A stretch of DNA of 64,000 bases, taken from positions 3,224,001 through 3,288,000 of the forward strand of contig OX621163.1 of NCBI GenBank assembly GCA_951640195.1, read 5' to 3'. Shown here piece after piece: positions 54,997 to 64,000 of this stretch. The notes under the pieces were generated by a model. That model did not search any database. It was not told where the DNA came from and saw only the letters and a list, made by a program, of their open reading frames with translations. Origin of the DNA: Porpolomopsis calyptriformis (Eukaryota > Basidiomycota > Agaricomycetes > Agaricales > Hygrophoraceae). Made by a program: the position numbers and the translations under genes. How positions within the stretch are numbered: position 1 is the first letter of the stretch; each line of letters starts with the position of its first letter.

Positions 54997-55730
54997 TCAA
55001 ACTTGGGCGGTGTCAGTCGTTTCGTCCTCTGAGGCCTGAGTCAGGATTTCCTTGGTGGCGGGGGCCTCGATGGCCACTGAGGGGGAAGCAATGAGTTCGG
55101 CTTCCGAAGTTGCTTCAGCGGGGGAGGGGGCTCAGACTGTCGCGATGTCGTCATTGTCGTCCAGATATTCTAAGTCGAGGTTGATAGGGTGTTCGACCGA
55201 TCTTCCATACTTGATCAACATTTCTCTCATCGCGAGATCACATTGAGACCGGAGGAAATCTTCCCTAGTGAGCTGTTCAGCTCAATGACTTCCACGAGCT
55301 TGATGATGATGGCGCAGGTGGTGACATCATAACAATCTACCCACATTCACTTCTTCTGTCATTGGAGCTCCCAAAGCTTGAGCTCACTCTCATCCCAATG
55401 ATTCTTCCAGTATGCAATTCTTTCTCGTAACAACTTGTTCTCGGCTTGCAAGGTGTCGCGTTCTTGATGGAGTTCTCAGTTCCAGTTGCTGACGCTGTTG
55501 CTGTAAACTGTGAGGCGAGAAATGGTGACAGCGGGATCTTTGGGGGGAGGGGTTCGTCCTATGAAGAAATCTTCTATGTGGGCGTGGGCTTGTCGACGTA
55601 GTTGTTGAGGAGAAGAAGCGGTGGTGGAGGGACCAGGGGTAGGGGATCGGAGGTGGGACAGAGAAATTCGTCCAGCACGTCGAATAGTGACCTGAGGGGA
55701 GGGGGATCATGTGGATCGTGTAGCAGGCAT
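54997..55730 (-). pseudogene. Extra sense ORF of element F, between pol and 3' LTR, coiled-coil
   Basis: From ATG 55730 (MPATRST) the frame has Ser/Pro-rich and PQQLRRQAHAHIEDFFIGRT segments, then a heptad-like TLQAENKLLRERIAYWKNH (about 55440). After stops and at least one frame change it continues with SQCDLAMREMLIKYGRSVEH and an acidic end SEDETTDTAQV (TGA 54997). At least four interruptions, some CGA to TGA. It occupies the env position, but I see no signal peptide or membrane segment, so an envelope role is not supported. Many fungal gypsy elements may carry such ORFs; I do not know a name. Confidence 0.45.
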
Positions 55731-55891
55731 AATGAGATTATTGCGACATTTTGGTTGAGTGGTCTTGATCGTTGTGACAAGATTTTTGAGTCGTGAAGGA
55801 AAGTGGAGACATCTCATAGTTTATAAGGAGTGATTCTAAAAATAGAGGTCAATTCTTGGCAGACGATATGATGACAAACAAATGAATAGAA

Positions 55892-58800
55892 TTAAGTCGC
55901 CGTTTGAATTGAGTCTTTGTATGTCTTCACAATTTCCTTGGCATGTCGTAAAATGTTTGATCGATCTTCCCAAGTGGCTTCTTCGATCAGATAGCCTTTC
56001 CATTTGACCAAATATTTTCATCATCGTTTAGCTCTAGAATGTTGTAATATGGATTCAACCTCGTATTCTTCTTCGTTTTCAATCAGATCAGGAGGAGGTC
56101 ATGATGTGTTGATGACATCAGGGTGGAGCAATTTATTTCCGACGTTGGGTCTCAGGAGTGAAACATGAAAGACTGGGTGTAGTCTCCAAGTTCCAGGGAT
56201 GTTGATCAGATAAGCAAGGTCTGATATCTTTTTCAAGACCTTGAATGGTCTGGTCCATCAGTTGTCAAGTTTCTTTGAAGGTTGTGTCATCTTGATATTT
56301 TTGGTGTCCAACTAGACTAGGTCTCCTTCTTCATAGGAAGGTGAGAGTTTCTGTTTGCGATTGGCATATTTCTTCATCGATTCCATTGTCCTCAGTAAGG
56401 ATTGTTCGGCGTTTTGCTGTGTGCTGATACTACCCCTCCGTCCCTGGAGCACTGTATATTCAACTATACAAATACTAGACACCTATCAAGTCCTTCGAAT
56501 ATGAACTCGAACCCTCCGAATGCTCCCGATAGCTCCCGAACGTCCCGAACGACTTTGAGAATCATCGAACACTCCGAACGCGATCGAAGCTTTCCGAACG
56601 CGAATGAAAGTTTGTATATCAAAGGGAAGACACTATTCAAAGGCATCTGTTCTCTTCTATTTCTCCCTTTTTATTCGATTCCTTCATTCCCATTCACTAC
56701 TTTCCCCTTAGATTATTAGAGAGGCTCCCCTTTTATCATATACACTCAAAGGGATCCTTGTACTAGAAGATATATATACTGTATGTTGTAGCTAGTGATC
56801 CAACAAGTTAGATATTCGCTTCTCTCTCGCCCTCAAGTCTAGATCTTCTAAGACTTCCTCTCAATTTCCTCTTTCGACTTTCCGATCCTTCCGATTCCCC
56901 GATCGATCACATTCGCGAATGATTGAAGACTCCCTTTCCACGATTATCGATCATAGGCTGTGTCGAGACTCTTTATAGTCGTCCTCACACCTTGTTCTGT
57001 GTTTGGTTCTCATACACGAAGCAGATGTATCAGCGCGTGTGAGGTGTTTGTGAAAGGTGTTGGCTGCAGGCACATTACTTTGATCTGGAATAGTTGTGGG
57101 GAGATGGGGATGACATCCATATTCCATATAGAATGGTGATTGTGAAGTTGCAGAGTGTTGTCGGTTGTTATAAGCAAATTCTGCAGAAGCGAGCCATTCC
57201 AACCAGTCATCCTGCATGAAGTTAGTGTAGAAACATAGATAGACTTTGAGTTCTTAATTGGTACATTCCGTTTGGCCATCTGTTTGGGGATGGTATGCAG
57301 TGGAGAGACCAGAGATGATTCCTAAGGAGTTATTGAGAGCTTCTGTGAATTTCGACGCAAATTGCACTCCACGATCGGATATGACCTTTTGGGGCTATCC
57401 ATGATGTTTCCAGATGTGATTCTGAAAGAGTTTCACAGCACCTTCTGATGAAAGATTGGAAGTTGTTGGAATGAAGTGAGCTCGTTTGGTGAAGTGATCG
57501 ACAACGACCATCACAGTGTCATAGCCTTGTGACTTGGGGAGTTCGACAATAAGATCAATAGTGATCTCTTTCCGTGGTTCCATGGAAGGGGGTATGGGTT
57601 GGAGTAATCCTGATGGTTTCAAAGGGAAATTCTTGTTCTGTTGACAAGCTGGACAGGATCGAACATAGTTGGTGATGTCTTGTGGGGCACCATCCCAAAT
57701 AAAGTTATGAAGTATGAGTTCCTTCATCTTCTCAATGCCAGGGTGGCCAGCATGGGGGTAGGCGTGGGACAGTCATATAATGTCTGTGCGCAAAGATACT
57801 TCCTCTGGCACCACTATTCGACCTTCAACATCACATACAAGCCCATCTGCTTGGGTCCAAGTGAGTGAGGCATCCTCGAGTTTATCTTGGATCTTCTGCG
57901 GGAGTGGAATTTTGAAGCGTAATCTAGAAAGAAAACTCAGATTCAACAACTTGACAATTGAATTAATCCATCAGTTGCGCGCTATTAGAACTTCATTCTC
58001 CATGTTGGCTTTGACGCCAGGCAAGTAATCGGGGCGTCTAGACAGACCATCAGCTTTGTTCTTTCTCCCTGGAACATACTCGATTCTGAATCTGAACCTA
58101 GACAGATACTCAGACCAACGAGTTTGACGATTCGACAAGCGAAGATTCTTGGAGAAATATTGTAAGGCTAAACTGTCCGTTCTGATGAGAATATTGTGTC
58201 TCGCTCCTTCAAGTAGATGGCGCCATTGGTTAAAGGAATCAATGATCGCCAGGAGCTCCAGATCGTGAGTTGGGTAGTTCTTTTTAGCAGGGGAAGTAGA
58301 TCTTGAGTGATAGCCAACAGGTTTCTAGTGTCTATTGTGAAGTTGGGAGAGTATTCCTGCGATTCCGATGATGGAAGCATCGGTCTCCAGGCAATAAGGG
58401 AGATTGTGATCAGGAATATGAAGGACAGGTGCATTCGTTAGGAGGGATTTGATGTTGTCGAAGGCTTCTTGTCTTCGGGGGGTCCATTCCCACACAGTTT
58501 CATTGTGCAAGAGTTTGTAGAGAGGGGTAGCGACCTTGGAGAAACCCTTAATGTATCTTCACCAAAAGTTCGCACTGCCCAAGAAGGATTGGAGTTGTTT
58601 CACCATTTCTGGAATAGGCCAAGACATGATAGCATCGACCTTCTTTGGATTGGTGGTGATTCGCCCTTTAGATAGGATGACTTGGAGATAAATGACTTCT
58701 TCCTTCTCGAACTGGCATTTGATGGGTTTACATGAGAGTCTGTGTTTCTTTATGATATCCAGAGTCTTGAAAGTCCAGTATTGCAGTTCTTGCAAATCGT

Positions 58801-60300
58801 CTCCACAAACAAGCACGTCGTTGATATAGATGAAAATGTTTCCAGAATCCAGGACTTCTTTGAATCTTGTGTCGATCATCCGTTGAAAGGTGGCTGGAGA
58901 ATTTCACAAACCAAAGAACATTACAGTGGGTTCGAAGGCGCCTGCTTCAGTGATAAAAGCAGCTTTCCATTCATCGCCTTCCTTGATCCTGACGTTGTTA
59001 AATCCCCATCAGATATCTATGACTGTGAATAAGGATGCTGTTAGGAGTTTTGGTCGTTGGAGTATTTGGTGGAGAAGGGGAAGGGGATAATGGTCAGGAA
59101 CTGTGTGTTCATTGAGGTAGCGATAGTCTTCAATAGGGTGTAAGCCAGCACTTCTACCTTTAGCGTTCACTTCTTCAGCTTTCTTTCCAAAGAAGAATGG
59201 AGAGACTTGTTTCAACTTGGAAGTTCGTATTCGTCCAGTAGACAGGTTTTCATTGATGAATTTGTATAAGTGATCCATCTCAAGAGGGGACATTGCATAT
59301 TTCACGCCTTTGACTGGTTTAAAGGTTTTGTCCAGTTCTATGGTGTGGTTCAATTCTGAATGCAGTGGAAGGCAGTTGAAGGATTCTTTAGCAAAGATGC
59401 TAGAATAGTCTTTCCAGTATACCTCCGGTACAAACTTTCACATATCTTCTTCCACCGTGCTGGCTTGGGATTCATCTGACTTTGATACACGTCGATTCAT
59501 GGTCAGCGTGACCAATTTCATTCCTGGTGACTCTGCATCACTGACTATCCATCGTGGAAGAGGGATTTCTTCGCTATCCAGAGCCAGTGTTGCCTCTTTC
59601 CAATCGATGTTGGGGTTGTGCTTTTTGAGCCACAGGAAGCCAAGGATAATATCTATCTTAGATCCGAGATCAGTCACTTCTAATTGGATCCATTCATTGT
59701 ATCCTCCAGAAGCCTCTAACCAAATATCAATATTGTTCTCGATGGGTCCTCCTTAGTTTTCAGATCCATCGGCATTCCGTATGGGGATTGGGGTTTCCAA
59801 TTGTGTTAGAGTAAAGTTGTGGCAAGTTGCGAAGGATTCATCCATGAAATTTCCAGAGGCACCACTATCAACTAGAGCAGTGGCTGGAATACGTCAACCA
59901 GTGTTGGTAGCTTCAATCCAAAAGTCCAAAATGAGTCCGAGATTGCCTTCTTCAAGGGTACCAAGAATTCGGAATAGATTGCATGGGGTGATGGTACATT
60001 CTTGAGTAGGTATGTCCGTAACGGCAGGCAAAACATTCGGACTCTCTAAAAACCCTGTTCTTTCAGTTCCTTGACGAGCTGAGCTTTTCTCTCTTTTGGC
60101 CAGCAATCAATCCCGCAGTTGTCCACCACTCAAATAGTTTCCTCTGTAATAGCTGGGGAAACCACCTCATTGACTCGTTCCATCTCGATACCTCGTATGT
60201 TTCATCCTCGACCTTGCCCTGTGTTTGGTCTTTCTTGTCATCTGGCAGGGGCACTACTCGATGGGCGCACTGACAAAGAAGAGGTGAGAGGGGTATTTGG
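55892..60300 (-). pseudogene. pol: pol (element F), interrupted by a solo LTR
   Basis: Protease ALVDSGASGNFMDES (near 59870), GFLWLKKHNPNIDWKE (near 59640), RT region with DYRYLNEHTVPDHYPLP (near 59130) and YINDVLVCGDD (near 58820), where the first catalytic Asp is Asn (GAC to AAC at a CpG). RNase H CLETDASIIGIAGILS (near 58390), integrase zinc region CPACQQNKN (near 57650), DDE core with LIVELPKSQGYDTVMVVVDH (near 57530) and [11 protein letters not shown] (near 57350), and a chromodomain YLVKWKGYLIEEATWEDRS (near 56000) ending at TAA 55892. The reading frame crosses the C LTR correctly if one 4-bp duplication is removed. Confidence 0.88.
56425..57032 (+). repeat. Solo C-type LTR in F pol (608 bp)
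   Basis: TGATACTACCCC to GATGTATCA, inverted relative to the homologous LTR at 81-678. Flanks GTGC (56421-56424) and GCGC (57033-57036) form a 4-bp duplication with one CpG to TpG change. Deleting LTR plus one copy restores the pol reading HLTRAQQNAEQSLLRTMES. Confidence 0.92.
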
Positions 60301-60632
60301 ACACTTGTTCACCCAATGACCTGGTTCTCTGCAGCGATAGCAGTTGCCTTGTGGAACACGTGATATTGATGAAGAGGAAGTTGTCTCCTGTTTGACAGGA
60401 GCAGAGGAGGGAGTTCAGGTCGTCGTTTGAGCCATAGTTTCCCTGGGAGTGTAGTAGTTACTCCCAGGAGCAGCACGACGCTCAAGTGCAAGTTTGAGAT
60501 GTTGTTGATTGAAGGTGGAAGCTTTTTGCTTCCATGCATTAAGGGTGGCTGGGATGGGATCAAGGGCATAGATCTTTTTGAGGATCCTGGGAGTGAGGCT
60601 GTGTCGGTAGAAAACTTTGAGCGCGTTGTCAT
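60301..60632 (-). pseudogene. gag: gag C-terminal part (element F)
   Basis: Encodes a gag core end (DNALKVFYRHSLTPRILKKI, LNAWKQKASTFNQQHLKLAL), a Ser/Thr/Gln linker and the zinc knuckle CYRCREPGHWVNKC (60342-60301). The N-terminal part is missing at the junction with the A4 fragment. Confidence 0.75.
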
Positions 60633-62053
60633 TGAAGGTTGTGGAGTCCAACTCTGATGCCAACTCCGATCTTCGATGGGCTATCAACACTTCTGGTTTC
60701 CTTCATCATGATGGTCATATCTATATGCCCAATGTAGATGACTTACGACTGCAAATTTTGCATATGAAACATGATCATCCAATTGCTAGTCATTTTGGAC
60801 AAAACAAGACTCTAGAATTGATCCAATGAGAATACACTTGGCCTGAACTCTGGACCTTCATAAAGGACTACTGTAACTCCTGTACTATGTGTGCTAGGTC
60901 CAAAATCCCTTACTATCGACCTTATGGTTTGCTCAAGCAACTCCTAATTCTGGAGAAGCCTTGGAATTCCATCTCCATGGATTTCATCAAGCAACTCCCT
61001 AACTCCAATGGATTCTCTGCCATTCTTGTTATTGTTGATTGATTCTCCAAACAAGCTATTTTCATACCAACCTTCAACACCATCACTGCTCCTCAACTCA
61101 CTCAACTTTTCCTTGTCCATGTGTTCTCCAAACATGGAGTTCCTTCACATGTCACCTGTGACTGAGGCTCGGAATTCGTTTCCCACTTTTTCTGGTCATT
61201 GGGTAAAGTCCTTGACATGTGTCTTCATTTTACCTCTGGGTATTATCCAGAAGGTGACAGACAAACTGAACAAGTCAATCAAACCTTGGAGCAATACCTA
61301 TGGATGTATTGTAACTATCAACAGGACAATTGGTCCTATCTCCTGGCTATTGTGGAATTCACATATAACAATGCTCCGAATGCTACTACTGGAATATCCC
61401 CTTTTTTTGCCAACAAGGGTTATTATCCAAATATCTCAGTACACCCTGAGTGTGATCTTACTTCCATTTGAGCCAGGGAACTAGCTATTGATTTGGATGA
61501 ACTCCACTCCGAACTCCAAAATACCATTTCCAAAGCTCAAAAGCATTATTAGTACTATGCTAACTTAAAGCGCATTCCAGCCCCTGATTTCAAGATAGGA
61601 ACTCAAGCCTTCGTAAAGGCCAAGTTTTTCCAAACTACCAGACCTTCCAAGAAACTCTCGGAGAAGAACTTAGGTCCTTTCAAGGTCATTGCCCAAGTTA
61701 GAACCCATTCCTATACTCTTCATTTGCCTAGTTCCATAAAAGCTATCCATCCTGTCTTTCATGTATCACAGTTGGAACTAGCCTCACCAAACATGATTCT
61801 GAACCATATACAACCTCCGCCTCCTCCAGTAATCATAGACGGAGAACCAGAGTTCAAGATCTCTGAAATCCTAGACTCGAAAATTGATAATAGGCATTGT
61901 TTATGCAAATTATTGTATTTGGTTTGTTAGGAAGGCTATAAAGGTACTGATGAAGAAACCTCATGGATCCTTGCTACTGAGCTAGGACATGCTTCAGAAC
62001 TAGTCTCAGAGTTCCACTCCACTTATCTGGAGAAACCTGGACCCCTCTATTGA
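60633..62053 (+). pseudogene. pol: pol 3' part (A4): integrase and chromodomain
   Basis: Integrase zinc region (CNSCTMCARSK near 60870), DDE core, a GPF/chromodomain region (LCKLLYLVCXEGYKGTDEETSW near 61905) and TGA 62051. Stops near 60827, 61040, 61163, 61469, 61550 and 61927. One of the more decayed copies. Confidence 0.88.
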
Positions 62054-62102
62054 ATTCTTGTGCTCTTATTTATTCTTTTTCTTTGATTCAAAAAATCATT
62101 AT

Positions 62103-62800
62103 CTATTCCATTAAAGGGACTAATTCTATATCCCTTATGGGCATTTCCTCTGACTCCTCCTACTCCTCTGAACTTTCTCCACTTTCTCCACTATCCTCAT
62201 AATCCCCATCTAGTAACTCCTCTGTCCTCTCCATGGACTCCCTCATCCTCATTTTCCTCATCTCCCCCTGAACTCCTTGTAACTCCTCCCTCAAACTCTC
62301 CATCTCCGCCAACTCTGCATTTCCTTGTCACCTTTTTCTTCCATGCTCCAGTTCCTCCGTGGCACTCTGGGCATGTTTTCTCTTCATGGGTTCTTCCCCA
62401 ACCTAACACTTCCCCTTCATATGTTGACAGGCAGTGCAACTCTGGGCCTTCCCCTGTCCAGTTGGCCACACACATTCCTCCGCTAACCCCTTCCAGGTGC
62501 AAGGCTCATATGGAATCCTCCTAAATGAACTCCAGTCAACTCCAGAACAAAACGGATAAAAAAGACAATACTTATGGCCTTCTGATCATGGCATCTTGCC
62601 CTGATCTCTCCTCCGCTGCCATCTCCATCTGCTCCATTGTTTGAGCTGCCTCCTTTGCCTTCCTTGCTGCCTTCTTTTTTGCAGCCTTAGCTGCCTTTCT
62701 AGCCACCCATCATTCTTCTCTCAACTGCCACTCTTCCTCCATTCTCCAAGTCTCCTCCACTTGCTTCTCTGCTTCCTTGCACTCTTGTTGTTCTTCATCC
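62103..62800 (-). pseudogene. Antisense accessory gene (A4 copy), truncated
   Basis: Exon 2 (about 62521-62103) retains the cluster (CTWKGLAEECVWPTGQGK, then a CQHMKGKC half) and the acidic tail with changes. The donor reads AT instead of GT, as in A3. Exon 1 is cut off at 62800 before the start codon. It shows that the gene is ancestral to all four copies. Confidence 0.6.
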
Positions 62801-63304
62801 CCAGTGAAAATTGCATTAGTTGAGACAGACTGTGACAGACTGTGAGTGATTGAGTGAGTATGTAATCTATTCTCTACATCTCTGGCTGGTTTACTTCCAT
62901 ATTCCATCCCTTTCTGGCTATTGCTCTACTATTCTAAGCATGAATAATTTATCGTCTTGTAACTTTTCTTATGGTGCAAAGCAATCAAATGATTTTTGTC
63001 TGTCAAAAAAAAATTTACACTAAGTCCAGCTTCTATTATGCCACTAACATATATCTGCGGTTGTAAAAAGCTCTGTGGTGGGGCACCTCGGGAAGTATCC
63101 TGTGCAACATATAACTGACATTCAAAATAGCGCACACAAGAGGGCTTTACTGTCATGAAATTGGTGTTCACTCTCCTAAAATTCCTCTCTTTTCTTTGTT
63201 CTTTTCCTTTTTATGCCTTTTCTCTTTGGAAGGGGGGCTGTCTTTGTTGGCAGCGGAAACTACTTGTACAAAGGGAGGAGTCCATGTCCAACTAACTATT
63301 TATA
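62801..63304. other. Unassigned sequence
   Basis: Begins cagtgaaaattgc at the A4 breakpoint, then tgtgacagactgtgagtgattgagtgag. No ORF supported. An A9 run lies near 63005. Confidence 0.4.
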
Positions 63305-64000
63305 CTAGTCCGTCTTGGCAATCTCCTGCACCATACTATCTCTCAAAAACTCTATGAAACTAGAAACTACTTGACCATCCAAAGTGGCCGAATTGTTACC
63401 CCAGTAGATTGCCCCATTAGTGTCACCACCGGAGGCCTGCAACTCGGCAGCCTTCCCCTCGACGAAACTCATTGCTATCTTCCTCGCTTCCTCACCCAAC
63501 CAATCATTGGTGGGACTCCATAACAAACTAGGAGGAACTTCTTCCTCCTCGATCTTAACATTGATGTTAGTCAACGACGATGACAAATCTTCCACTAAGA
63601 ATAAAGAGTCAACAATCACGAAGAGAGCGAGAGAATTGAGAGCTTACCACTAGATAAAGAACTCATTGGACCAGGGGTCCAAGGACGGAAAGGGGGACTG
63701 GCAGCCTAGTCAACTGCCTCCTTCTTGACAGAAGGGAGGGAATCAGCCCACTTGTCAGACCCCCAATTAACCTGCTCCTCTAAAGGGAGCTGGGAAGTAG
63801 GGGGAGGGGCGTCATCATCCCAAGCTAAGAAAAGGAAAGCCTATTATCAACAAACACAGACTAATAAAGACAAAACAAAATACTCACCAAGCGGATCCTG
63901 CATCAACCCACAAGCATGCTGGATTGGCCAGCGAACGAACGGACATTTCTTGACTTTGTGCTTGCCACCGCAAGCGAAACAGGAGAAGGAAGACCAACAG
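63305..64000 (-). CDS. 3' end of an unrecognised spliced gene, CCHC-like motif, runs off the right edge
   Basis: Three exons: 64000-63888, 63824-63648 and 63594-63305 (TAG/TGA end at 63305), with GT-AG introns of 63 and 53 bp that keep the frame. Exon 1 has CFACGGKHKVKKCPF, a CX2CX3HX4C zinc-knuckle-like motif. Exon 2 is Pro/Trp-rich, and exon 3 is acidic then helical (KIAMSFVEGKAAELQ). One in-frame TAG (VD/AAS, near 63707) suggests a pseudogene or a sequence-specific change. It could be the end of a gag-like or host RNA-binding protein; undecided. Confidence 0.5.

Larger units (their letters stand above)
54551..60632 (-). mobile_element. Ty3/gypsy chromovirus F, 5'-truncated, with nested solo C LTR
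   Basis: Minus-strand order: partial gag with zinc knuckle, protease, RT, RNase H, integrase, chromodomain, an extra sense ORF, the 3' LTR. The 5' LTR and gag start are missing; the sequence passes directly into family A pol at about 60632. A 608-bp C-type LTR is inserted in pol. Confidence 0.9.
60633..62800 (+). mobile_element. Family A fragment A4 (3' part of pol plus antisense gene), no LTRs
   Basis: Aligns with A1-A3 from the spacer before integrase to within exon 1 of the antisense gene, then stops abruptly at about 62800. Neither LTR is present. The left boundary joins element F within gag, the right boundary unrelated sequence. It is a rearranged or deleted remnant rather than an insertion with clear ends. 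Confidence 0.9.

Noticed and set aside
54997..55730. Envelope gene of an errantivirus-like element
   Set aside because: Position fits, but there is no signal peptide, cleavage site or transmembrane segment; the sequence is coiled-coil and acidic.

Overview
This looks like a transposon graveyard from a mushroom-forming basidiomycete (Agaricomycete). I infer that from short GT-AG introns (about 50-65 bp), chromodomain-carrying Ty3/gypsy elements, a multi-intron Tc1/mariner transposase of the type common in mushrooms, a hAT transposase and a Helitron N-terminal region. I see no intact host gene, rRNA or standard tRNA. Nearly all coding regions are interrupted. Most premature stops are CGA to TGA, and aligned copies differ mainly by C/T or G/A at CpG, so old methylated-CpG deamination is the simplest explanation.

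Layout: 1-678 is the edge of an LTR element inserted in Ty3/gypsy copy A1 (679-6764). Copy B1 of a second family (7287-14817) carries a solo A-type LTR in its reverse transcriptase. A2 (15241-21693, minus) is complete with both LTRs. A Tc1/mariner-type transposon about 5.6 kb long is stretched over 21979-35092 by A3 (22183-28639) and a 1-kb MITE (33610-34617). It encodes a transposase and a second gene with a Zn2Cys6 cluster. From 35242 there is a Helitron relic holding a solo F-type LTR, a Ulp1-like protease relic and a 47-bp minisatellite. An unrecognised multi-exon gene (39.3-50.2 kb) is broken by B2 (39918-47647, minus) and by a solo LTR at 48562. A hAT relic (50.7-52.9 kb) holds another solo LTR. 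Solo LTR D2 follows, then a 5'-truncated gypsy element F (54551-60632, minus) with a solo C-type LTR inside pol, a fragment of a fourth A copy (60633-62800), and the end of an unrecognised spliced gene at the right edge.

The most notable biology is in the elements. (1) Families A and B show a Tf1-like self-priming design: 11-14 nt beside the 5' LTR are complementary to the predicted 5' end of the element's own transcript, about 31-33 bp after the TATA box, and the pairing covaries between B1 and B2. (2) Family A carries, antisense and between pol and the 3' LTR, a spliced gene with its own TATA box. Its product has a basic/coiled N-terminus, a Cys6 cluster and an acidic tail. The U3 of the A LTR has a ladder of CCG triplets every 9-10 bp, the kind of site Zn2Cys6 proteins read. 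(3) The Tc1/mariner element has unusually long TIRs and a Zn2Cys6 passenger gene. (4) The C/D LTR families appear to duplicate 4-bp targets centred on CpG. Families are named A-H here for convenience; no database name is implied.
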